In this document: in pieces, positions 6,733 to 12,451 of the stretch
Layout: each line of letters begins with the position of its first letter
How positions within the stretch are numbered: the first letter of the stretch is position 1
Assembly (NCBI GenBank): GCA_944329545.1
Contig: CALVIK010000027.1
Location: 1 to 12,451 of the forward strand
Direction of reading: 5' to 3'
Source of the DNA: an uncultured Bacilli bacterium
GTDB taxonomy: Bacteria > Bacillota_I > Bacilli_A > RF39 > UBA660
DNA: 12,451 nucleotides
Position numbers and translations under genes: made by a program
The notes under the pieces: model-generated
The model's input: the letters and a program-made list of their open reading frames with translations, nothing else
Databases searched by the model: none
What the model was told of the DNA's origin: nothing

Positions 6733-7704
6733 ATGGAATATTTATTTGAAAAATTAACTGAAAATATTAAAAAGCATGATAAAATAATTCTCATGACCCA
6801 TCTAAGACCTGATTTAGATGGTATGGGGTCTTGCATTGCTTTATCTAAAATTATTGAAAGTATGAAAAAAGAAGTATATATTGTTTACCCTGAAGAAAGA
6901 GTAAATGTTTCTTTAGAAAAAGGGATTAAAGCAATTACTGATAAAAATATCAAAATAAATTTTTTAACAGCTAAAGAATTAGAACCAAAAATAACCGATA
7001 ATACTTTATTAATAGTTTTAGATACACAAAAACCAGAACTAGTTGAAAATCCCAAGCTTTTAAGTAAAGTAAAAGATATTTTTGTTATTGATCATCATAT
7101 GAATAGCTCTAGTCATATTGAAAAAGCTATTTTTGAATATATTAATTCAAACAAATCTAGTATTGTTGAAATAATTACTAGTTATTTAAAATATTTAAAT
7201 AAATGTTTAGATCCTATTATTATTACAATAATGTTAGCTGGTTTAGAAATTGATACTAATGGATATAATTTAAAAACATCTGAAGATACTTTTAAAATAG
7301 CGGCTTATTTAACAAAAAAAGGAGCGGATTCAATTGTTAAGCAAGAAATTTTAAAAGGCTCTAGAGAAGATTTTATTAGAAGACACGATTATATTAAAAA
7401 TAGTTATTATATTAAAGACAAATATTTATTATGTGAAATGACTGGCGCTATATATGATAATGTTGATTTAGCTATAGTTGCTGATGAAATGCTTAGATTC
7501 GAAAATGTCGAAGTTTCTTTTACTGTCGGGAAAATAAAAGAAAATGTTGTCGGTGTAAGCGCAAGATCAATGGGAAAAGTTAGTGCGGGTGTTATTATGA
7601 GTGCTATTGGTGGTGGCGGTCATGTAACCGATGCGGCAGCTCAAATAAAAAATAAGACAATTGACGAAGTTGTCGAAATGATAAAAAAAGTCGTAGAGGA
7701 GTGA
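6733..7704 (+). CDS. gdpP: Stand-alone GdpP-type DHH/DHHA1 phosphodiesterase
   Basis: This is a DHH/DHHA1 phosphoesterase matching the C-terminal catalytic half of GdpP, which hydrolyses the second messenger cyclic-di-AMP. In 323 residues it has TH..PDLDGMGS (22-33, metal ligands H23, D27, D29), VLDT with D97, the DHH triad at 120-122, AGLEIDT with D174, and the DHHA1 motif GGGGH at 293-297. SSIVEIIT, AGLEIDTNGYNLKTS and FIRRHDYI match GdpP more closely than generic NrnA. Classic GdpP (about 650 residues) also has two membrane helices, a PAS domain and a degenerate GGDEF domain; none is present, and the promoter and start leave no room for them. The place before rplI-dnaB is the usual gdpP position. 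A soluble DhhP/Pde2-like enzyme acting on c-di-AMP or pApA is the alternative. Confidence 0.88.
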   Translation: MEYLFEKLTENIKKHDKIILMTHLRPDLDGMGSCIALSKIIESMKKEVYIVYPEERVNVSLEKGIKAITDKNIKINFLTAKELEPKITDNTLLIVLDTQKPELVENPKLLSKVKDIFVIDHHMNSSSHIEKAIFEYINSNKSSIVEIITSYLKYLNKCLDPIIITIMLAGLEIDTNGYNLKTSEDTFKIAAYLTKKGADSIVKQEILKGSREDFIRRHDYIKNSYYIKDKYLLCEMTGAIYDNVDLAIVADEMLRFENVEVSFTVGKIKENVVGVSARSMGKVSAGVIMSAIGGGGHVTDAAAQIKNKTIDEVVEMIKKVVEE

Positions 7705-7708
7705 TAAT

Positions 7709-8146
7709 ATGCGCGTTATTTTATTAGAAGATGTTAAAAAACAAGGGAAAAAAGGTGATATTAAAAATGTCAAAGATGGTTATGGGATGTATTTAATAAA
7801 TAATCATCTAGCTATTAAAGAAACTGAAGGTAGCCTTGATATTTTAAATAAACAAAACAAAGCTAAAGCGCAAAAAGAAGCTGAAAATTTAAAAGAAGCT
7901 GAAAATTTAAAAAAACAACTTGAAAAAATAAAATTAACTTTTAAAGTAAAAACTGGCGAAAATGATAAAGTTTTTGGAATTATAAGTACCAAACAAATAG
8001 CTAGTAAATTAGAAGAAAAAGGGCTTAAAATTGATAAAAAGAAAATTATTTTAGATACGGCTATAAATACACTAGGAACTACAAATGTCAAAATTTTATT
8101 ACATAAAAAAGTGACAGCTAGTTTAAAAATAGAATTACAGAAGTAG
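7709..8146 (+). CDS. rplI: 50S ribosomal protein bL9
   Basis: bL9 binds 23S rRNA at the base of the L1 stalk and helps maintain reading fidelity. The 145-residue product has the N-terminal RNA-binding domain (MRVILLEDVKKQGKKGDI, then V.DGYG.YLI), a long linking helix (about 45-76) and a C-terminal domain with VFGIISTKQIA and the LG..NV.I.LH.KVTA.L end. Length is normal (Bacillus 149). The connecting helix contains an exact 18-base tandem repeat (7877-7912) giving EAENLK twice, yet the helix is as long as in Bacillus. A strong AGGAG at 7697-7701 lies in the end of the gdpP-like gene, 4 bases before the ATG region. Confidence 0.98.
   Translation: MRVILLEDVKKQGKKGDIKNVKDGYGMYLINNHLAIKETEGSLDILNKQNKAKAQKEAENLKEAENLKKQLEKIKLTFKVKTGENDKVFGIISTKQIASKLEEKGLKIDKKKIILDTAINTLGTTNVKILLHKKVTASLKIELQK
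7877..7912 (+). repeat. Exact 18-bp tandem duplication inside rplI
   Basis: Two identical adjacent 18-base units (7877-7894 and 7895-7912) each encode EAENLK. The frame is kept, so the protein is intact. Confidence 0.95.
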
Positions 8147-8154
8147 GTGATACA

Positions 8155-9498
8155 ATGAACGAACGCTCTTTGCCGCATAATTTAGATGCTGAAAAAGCGG
8201 TTATTGGTTCAATGTTTTTAAGTAAATATGCTTTAGGAACAATTATAGAGGAATTATCAAAAGATAATTTTTATTTAGATGCTCATCAAAAAATATTTGA
8301 AGTAGTTAAATATTTAGCAGAAATAGGTACACCTATTGATATTACAACCGTTACAGCTGAACTAGATAAAAGAAAAATACTTGGTAATGTTGGTGGTGTC
8401 GAGTATTTAGCCGAAATTATTAACTTTGTTCCAACCGCCGCTAATGCTAATGAATATATTAAAATAGTTTATAATAATTCCTTACGGCGAAATTTAATTG
8501 AAACAGCAACAAAAATAGCTGGCGAAGGATTTTCTAGTTCTGATGATATTGGCGATTTATTAGATAATGCTGAAAAGCAATTATTTGATGTAATTAAAAA
8601 TCGTAAAGGGTCCGAATTTCGCAGTATTCAAGATGTTTTGTTTAAAGCCCAAGCAGATTTAGAAAAATTGGCTTCGCAAAAAGGTGAAATAACCGGCGTG
8701 CCTAGTGGCTTTTACGACATAGATCGTTTAACAAGTGGTTTTCATGAAAACGAATTAATTATAATTGCAGCTAGACCGGCTATGGGAAAAACTGCGTTTG
8801 CTTTAAATTTAGCCGTTAATATTGCAGTAAATGCAAAAAAAACAGTAGCTTTATTTAACATGGAAATGGGAGCTGAGCAATTAATTAACAGGATGCTGGC
8901 TTCTGTTGGTCAAATAGAAATGAATAAACTAAGAACAGGGAGACTTGAGCATCAAGATTGGAAAAGAATAAATGAATCTATTAGCCGACTAGCCGACACC
9001 AAAATGTTTATTGATGATACTCCAGGAATGACAGTTAGTGAAATTAGAGCTAAATGTCGTCGCCTTGCTAATTCTAAAGAAGGCCTTGATATTGTTATTA
9101 TCGACTATTTACAATTAATTAGTGGTAGTGCCAAATACGCTGGTCAAAGACAACAAGAAGTTTCAGAAATATCAAGATCTTTAAAGACTATGGCTATGGA
9201 ATTAAATATTCCTGTTATCGCTTTAGCGCAACTTTCGCGTAGTGTCGAAGGAAGAGAAGATAAAAGGCCACTTCTTTCCGATTTAAGAGAATCTGGTTCA
9301 ATTGAACAAGATGCCGATATCGTTGCTTTTCTTTACCGTGATGACTATTATAATAAAGAAAGTGCGATTGATGAAGCAACTAGTAAAAGTGAATTTATAA
9401 TTGGTAAACATCGTAATGGCCCAACTGCCACTATTAATTTAATCTTTAAAAGAAATACTAGTTCATTTTTTAATATGGATAGTAAGGAGGAAAGCTAA
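8155..9498 (+). CDS. dnaB: Replicative DNA helicase (DnaB family; DnaC in Bacillus)
   Basis: This is the hexameric 5'-3' helicase of the replication fork, interacting with primase through its N-terminal domain. The 447 residues start with the typical SLPHNLDAEKAVIGSM block; N-domain about 5-105, linker about 150-180, RecA-like ATPase domain from about 180. Motifs: Walker A ARPAMGKT (206-213), IIDYLQLI Walker B (315-322), ALAQLSRSVEGR.DKRP.LSDLRESGSIEQDAD (357-388), and KHRNGPT with the arginine finger R420. Length is normal and no intein is present. AGGTGAT overlaps the rplI stop and precedes ATG 8155. It shares TAATG with the next gene. gdpP-rplI-dnaB is the conserved Firmicutes order. Confidence 0.98.
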   Translation: MNERSLPHNLDAEKAVIGSMFLSKYALGTIIEELSKDNFYLDAHQKIFEVVKYLAEIGTPIDITTVTAELDKRKILGNVGGVEYLAEIINFVPTAANANEYIKIVYNNSLRRNLIETATKIAGEGFSSSDDIGDLLDNAEKQLFDVIKNRKGSEFRSIQDVLFKAQADLEKLASQKGEITGVPSGFYDIDRLTSGFHENELIIIAARPAMGKTAFALNLAVNIAVNAKKTVALFNMEMGAEQLINRMLASVGQIEMNKLRTGRLEHQDWKRINESISRLADTKMFIDDTPGMTVSEIRAKCRRLANSKEGLDIVIIDYLQLISGSAKYAGQRQQEVSEISRSLKTMAMELNIPVIALAQLSRSVEGREDKRPLLSDLRESGSIEQDADIVAFLYRDDYYNKESAIDEATSKSEFIIGKHRNGPTATINLIFKRNTSSFFNMDSKEES

Positions 9499-10970
9499 TG
9501 CGTAAATTTTCGATAATTATTATGATTTTATTAGCGTTACTAGCTATTCCGGTATTAGGTTTTGGTTATACTAAAGTAACTGAACCAAATACTTATTATA
9601 AAGTCTATTTTGAAGGGAAAACATTAGGGGTAATTTCCTCAAATCAAGAGTTAAATGATTATATTAATGAAAATGGGCAAATTTATAAAAATAAATATAA
9701 GACTAAAGAAGTATATGCCCCAAACGGTGTTCAAATAAAAAAACTTGTAACTTATGATGGAGCTGTCGATGAAGTAAAAGATGTTTATAAAAAAATAAAA
9801 AAACAAGATGATTTTACTATTAAAGGTTATGATATGGCCATAAAAAAAGAAACTACCGATGATAAAGTTGTCACAACGCATATCTATGTTTTAGATAAAA
9901 AAATATTTAAAGAAGCTGTTGAAATTTTAATTAATACTTTTGTTGGTGAAGATGAGTATCAGGCTTATTTAGATAATACCCAAGATGAAATTGAAACAAC
10001 GGGTAAAATTATTAATAATATTTATGTCGATGAAGATATAACTGTTAAAGAAACTAAAATACCAGTGACTGAAAAAATATATACTAATGCTGAGGAACTT
10101 GCCAGATTTTTACTTTATGGTAAAGATTATCAAGAAAATACCTATACGGTAAAAGCTGGCGATACCATTGAAAATGTAGCTTTTAATAATAAAATTAACC
10201 CATCAGAACTACTACTATCTAATGATGAGTTAACTAGTGAAAATAATTTACTTTATCCAGGACAAAAATTAAAAATAGTTCAATTAAATCCGCAAATTAG
10301 TATAGTTGAAGAAAGTTATGTTGTGGAAGATGTTGAAAGCGCTTATAATACCGAAGAGCGTTATGATGATTCTATTTTAATAGGAACTGATAAAGTGATT
10401 CAAGAAGGACAAAATGGTATGGATAGAGTATCACAAGATATGCGGGAAGTAAATGGCGAAATTACTTATGTTAATCCACGAAACAAAGAAGTATTAAAAT
10501 CACCTGTTAGTAAAATTGTGCTTAAAGGTAGTAAATATGTTCCTGATGTGGGAAGTCTTACTAACTGGGGATGGCCAACAGACAGTGGTTGGACTTTAAG
10601 TAGTGGTTATTCATATCGTTCAAATCCATTTGGTGGCGGTAGAGAACTGCACACTGGTTTAGATATTTCGGGAACTGGTTATGGTTCAAAAATATATGCG
10701 ACAAATAATGGCCGAGTTATGATAGCTGAATATCATTATAGTTATGGTAATTATGTTGTTATAAATCATAATAATGGATATATGACTTTATATGCTCATA
10801 TGTCTAGGATAGGTGTTAAAGTTGGGCAAATAGTTGAAAAAGGCCAAGTTATTGGTTATGTTGGTATGACTGGATCTGCAACTGGCCCTCATGTTCATTA
10901 TGAAGTTTGGGATGGTTGTAAGTATTGTGATGTTAACCCTTCAGTTTTATATCCAAATGGTTATCGTTAA
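9498..10970 (+). CDS. Membrane-anchored LysM-G5-M23 endopeptidase
   Basis: This is a predicted cell-wall hydrolase of the M23 (lysostaphin/LytM) zinc metallopeptidase family, acting on peptidoglycan cross-bridges or stems outside the membrane. The 490 residues comprise an N-terminal hydrophobic anchor (about 4-22, no lipobox), an extended region of unknown fold (about 30-210), a LysM module (216-260, YTVKAGDTIENVAF to YPGQKLKI), a G5-like domain (about 268-345) and the C-terminal M23 domain. Zinc and catalytic residues are in place: H385 and D389 (ELHTGLDIS), H434 (LYAHMS) and H465-V-H467 (GPHVHYEV). It appears active. AAGGAGG at 9484-9490 gives strong initiation, and TAATG couples it to dnaB. 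It occupies the place where purA-walRKHI stand in Bacillus, directly before walJ. Substrate specificity cannot be read. Confidence 0.93.
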   Translation: MRKFSIIIMILLALLAIPVLGFGYTKVTEPNTYYKVYFEGKTLGVISSNQELNDYINENGQIYKNKYKTKEVYAPNGVQIKKLVTYDGAVDEVKDVYKKIKKQDDFTIKGYDMAIKKETTDDKVVTTHIYVLDKKIFKEAVEILINTFVGEDEYQAYLDNTQDEIETTGKIINNIYVDEDITVKETKIPVTEKIYTNAEELARFLLYGKDYQENTYTVKAGDTIENVAFNNKINPSELLLSNDELTSENNLLYPGQKLKIVQLNPQISIVEESYVVEDVESAYNTEERYDDSILIGTDKVIQEGQNGMDRVSQDMREVNGEITYVNPRNKEVLKSPVSKIVLKGSKYVPDVGSLTNWGWPTDSGWTLSSGYSYRSNPFGGGRELHTGLDISGTGYGSKIYATNNGRVMIAEYHYSYGNYVVINHNNGYMTLYAHMSRIGVKVGQIVEKGQVIGYVGMTGSATGPHVHYEVWDGCKYCDVNPSVLYPNGYR

Positions 10971-11728
10971 TGCGTGTAAGTGTTCTTGCTAGCGGCAGCA
11001 AAGGTAATTGTACATATATTGAAACTGAAGGAACTAAGGCATTAATAGATATCGGAACAAGTGCTTTATATACTGAAAAAGCTTTAAAAAACAAAGGTAT
11101 AAACCCTAATGACATAAAGCAAATTTTTATAACTCATGCTCATAAAGACCATATTGGTGGGTTAAGAGTATTTTTGAAAAAATACGCTGTAACTGTTTAT
11201 TTAACTGAAAAAATGTTTGAAGAAATAGATTTTGAGATTGATAATGTTTGTTTCATCAATAAAGAGATTACGGTAAATGATTTAACTGTAACACCAATAA
11301 AAACTTCTCATGATACAGCTGATTCCAATGGCTATATTTTAACATCTAATGGTAAATCTTTAGTTTATATTACTGATACTGGTTATATTCATATGAAAAA
11401 TTATCATCGTTTGAAAAACAAAAATATGTATATTTTTGAAAGCAATCACGATGTAACTATGTTAATGGAAGGAAAATACCCTTATCATATTAAGCAACGA
11501 ATATTAGGAGATAAGGGTCATTTGTCTAATAAAGATTGTGCTTACTATTTAAGTCAATTTGTTACCGAAAATACTGAGTATATTGTCCTTGCCCATTTAA
11601 GCGAAGATAATAATACTCCAGAAATAGCCCAAGAAACTCTTTTTAAAACTTTTGAAAAAAGTGGAAAAGCCATGCCGAAAGTTATTATCGCCAAACAAAA
11701 AGAAAGTACGGATTTGATTGAAGTATGA
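10970..11728 (+). CDS. walJ: WalJ (YycJ), metallo-beta-lactamase-fold protein
   Basis: WalJ is a cytoplasmic metallo-beta-lactamase-fold hydrolase, reported as a DNA exonuclease in Bacillus-type organisms and implicated in coordinating replication with cell-wall synthesis. The 252 residues (Bacillus 264) start with the family's SVLASGSKGNCTYIE block and carry LIDIG (25-29), the metal-binding THAHKDHIGG (55-64), H114, ITDTG with D136, FESNHD and LAHLSEDNN with H209. Its start overlaps the upstream stop as TAATG and has no clear ribosome binding site, so translation is probably coupled to the M23 gene. walR and walK, its usual upstream neighbours, are not in the window. rlmH follows as in Bacillus, where a protease gene (htrC) separates them. 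Confidence 0.95.
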   Translation: MRVSVLASGSKGNCTYIETEGTKALIDIGTSALYTEKALKNKGINPNDIKQIFITHAHKDHIGGLRVFLKKYAVTVYLTEKMFEEIDFEIDNVCFINKEITVNDLTVTPIKTSHDTADSNGYILTSNGKSLVYITDTGYIHMKNYHRLKNKNMYIFESNHDVTMLMEGKYPYHIKQRILGDKGHLSNKDCAYYLSQFVTENTEYIVLAHLSEDNNTPEIAQETLFKTFEKSGKAMPKVIIAKQKESTDLIEV

Positions 11729-12171
11729 TAAAACTTATTTGTGTTGGTAAAATAAAAGAAAAGTTTTATAAAGAGGCTATTAAAGAATACGAAAAAAGGC
11801 TTTCTAAATATACAAAACTACAAATAATTGAGATAAATGATGAAAAAGAAGATATTGCTTTAAAAAAAGAAGCTGAAAATATTTTAAAACATATTAACGA
11901 TAAAGATTTTGTAATAACCTTAGAAATAGAGGGGGAAAATTTATCTTCTTTAGATTTTGCTAAAAAAATAGATAAAACTTTAATGATAAATTCTAATATT
12001 ACTTTTGTTATCGGCGGTTCTTATGGCCTTGATAATATAGTGAAAAAAAGAAGTAATTATCATTTATCATTTTCCAATTTAACTTTTCCTCATCAATTAT
12101 TTCGCGTTATGTTTTTAGAACAGCTTTATCGTTCATTTAAAATAAATAATAAAGAAACTTATCATAAATGA
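11725..12171 (+). CDS. rlmH: 23S rRNA pseudouridine-1915 N3-methyltransferase
   Basis: RlmH is a SPOUT-fold methyltransferase that methylates pseudouridine 1915 in helix 69 of 23S rRNA on 70S ribosomes, using S-adenosylmethionine. The 148-residue product (family about 155-159) has the start IKLICVGKIKEKFYKEAI.EYEKRL, the SAM-knot region FVIGGSYGLD and the diagnostic end FPHQLFRVMFLEQLYRSFKI......YHK, so it is complete. ATG overlaps the walJ stop (ATGA), with no good ribosome binding site, again suggesting coupling. It is the last gene of the second operon and is followed by a strong terminator. Confidence 0.97.
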   Translation: MIKLICVGKIKEKFYKEAIKEYEKRLSKYTKLQIIEINDEKEDIALKKEAENILKHINDKDFVITLEIEGENLSSLDFAKKIDKTLMINSNITFVIGGSYGLDNIVKKRSNYHLSFSNLTFPHQLFRVMFLEQLYRSFKINNKETYHK

Positions 12172-12191
12172 AAAGGCAATTTAATATAAAA

Positions 12192-12225
12192 CCCATTTCT
12201 ACAATTAAGAAATGGGCTTTTGTTT
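12192..12225 (+). terminator. Intrinsic terminator after rlmH
   Basis: A perfect 9-bp stem (CCCATTTCT 12192-12200 with AGAAATGGG 12208-12216), a 7-base loop and the tail CTTTTGTTT form a strong intrinsic terminator 20 bases past the rlmH stop. It is the most GC-rich hairpin in the window. A-rich bases upstream may also let it work for minus-strand transcripts arriving from the XRE remnant. Confidence 0.92.
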
Positions 12226-12235
12226 ATTAAAAAAA

Positions 12236-12304
12236 TTATTTTTTAATTAAATCATCAAGAGAAACATTTAAAACAACCGAAATACGATAAAAGGCGTCTA
12301 AAGA
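12236..12304 (-). pseudogene. C-terminal remnant of an XRE-family regulator
   Basis: Read on the minus strand, the stretch ends in TAA (12236-12238) and encodes SLDAFYRISVVLNVSLDDLI followed by KK, the typical end of a Cro/C1-type helix-turn-helix domain (PSL..FYRI...LNVSLD.L). Upstream on that strand the frame closes at a stop within four codons of the homology, and the DNA-recognition helices are missing. About 22 residues survive. The homology breaks exactly where the plus-strand secreted-protein homology begins, so the 5' part was removed by a deletion or rearrangement. Confidence 0.7.
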
Positions 12305-12451
12305 AAAATATTAATTATTTCCACGGTTAGTTTAATATTTGTTATGACAGTTGGTTATGCGGCTTTTAGTACTAATTTAAATATAAATGCTAAAGGAAAT
12401 ATCATTAAGCAAACAGCCGCGCAAAAATTAAGAAAAATTTGCGATACTAAA
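12302..12451 (+). pseudogene. Start-less N-terminal part of a secreted/surface protein
   Basis: An open frame of 50 codons runs to the right edge. It opens with RKILIISTVSLIFVMTVGYA, a basic stub followed by a hydrophobic segment, then AAFSTNLNINAKGN. This is the signal-anchor pattern (GYA.FST.L.I.G) of TasA/SipW-associated and large Bacillota surface proteins. An in-frame TAA at 12299-12301 closes the frame just upstream. No ATG, GTG or TTG occurs before or within the hydrophobic core until ATG 12344, which would cut the signal in half and lacks a ribosome binding site. A few N-terminal residues, the start codon and the promoter appear to be missing. Whether the rest downstream is intact cannot be seen. 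Function is unknown. Confidence 0.6.

Noticed and set aside
6733..7704. Mollicute genetic code (TGA as Trp)
   Set aside because: The gdpP-like gene, walJ and rlmH all end at TGA exactly at family-typical C-termini, and Trp codons are TGG.
7567..7773. Minus-strand open frame across the gdpP-like/rplI border
   Set aside because: Shadow frame with no motif; it crosses two well supported plus-strand genes.
7804..8178. Minus-strand 124-codon open frame opposite rplI
   Set aside because: Shadow of the lysine-rich rplI sequence, rich in Phe, Leu, Ser and Cys as expected from reversed AAA/GAA codons.
9651..9881. Minus-strand Phe/Ile-rich frame resembling a membrane protein
   Set aside because: Reverse of A-rich lysine/asparagine codons in the M23 gene; the hydrophobicity is an artefact of base composition.
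10933..11115. Minus-strand 60-codon frame at the M23/walJ border
   Set aside because: Shadow frame over two real genes, no start signal.

Overview
The window comes from a very AT-rich, Gram-positive-type bacterium, most likely an uncultured Bacilli lineage of the RF39/RFN20 or Erysipelotrichia-like kind with a reduced genome. This is inferred from strong A/T bias at third codon positions, AGGAGG-type ribosome binding sites, Firmicutes-specific genes (whiA, yvcK, walJ, gdpP-rplI-dnaB order) and tightly packed, overlapping genes. TGA is used as a stop (gdpP-like gene, walJ, rlmH) and Trp is encoded by TGG, so this is not a code-4 Mycoplasma or Spiroplasma.

Layout: bases 1-523 hold decayed remnants of RhuM-family genes: the C-terminal tail of one protein, then the C-terminal part of a second with a nonsense codon and a frameshift. 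uvrB follows (550-2499) with its own terminator. A first operon runs from an extended -10 promoter (about 2628) to a hairpin terminator (6634-6659): a small four-helix membrane protein of the YvlD/phage-holin type, lgt, trxB, yvcK and whiA. A second operon runs from a near-consensus sigma-A promoter (6685-6713) to a terminator at 12192-12225: a stand-alone GdpP-type DHH/DHHA1 phosphodiesterase, rplI, dnaB, a membrane-anchored LysM-G5-M23 endopeptidase, walJ and rlmH. The last bases (12236-12451) show the scar of a divergent gene pair: the tail of an XRE-type regulator on the minus strand abuts, within a few bases, the signal-anchor region of a secreted protein on the plus strand that has no start codon.

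The first operon joins envelope biogenesis (Lgt lipidates prelipoproteins, YvcK tunes precursor supply to the wall), thiol redox (TrxB-like) and cell division (WhiA). The second joins cyclic-di-AMP turnover, translation (bL9, RlmH), replication (DnaB) and wall remodelling (M23, WalJ). Both follow Bacillus gene order, but partners expected from that order are missing: hprK next to lgt, rapZ before yvcK, crh after whiA, the membrane/PAS/GGDEF half of GdpP, and purA-walRKHI between dnaB and walJ. The picture is a streamlined chromosome core flanked by decayed accessory genes. I see no intact mobile element, CRISPR array, tRNA or rRNA, and no clearly novel multi-gene system. The most unusual items are the halved GdpP, the changed nucleotide-binding loop of TrxB, the endopeptidase in the walRK position and the divergent-gene scar.
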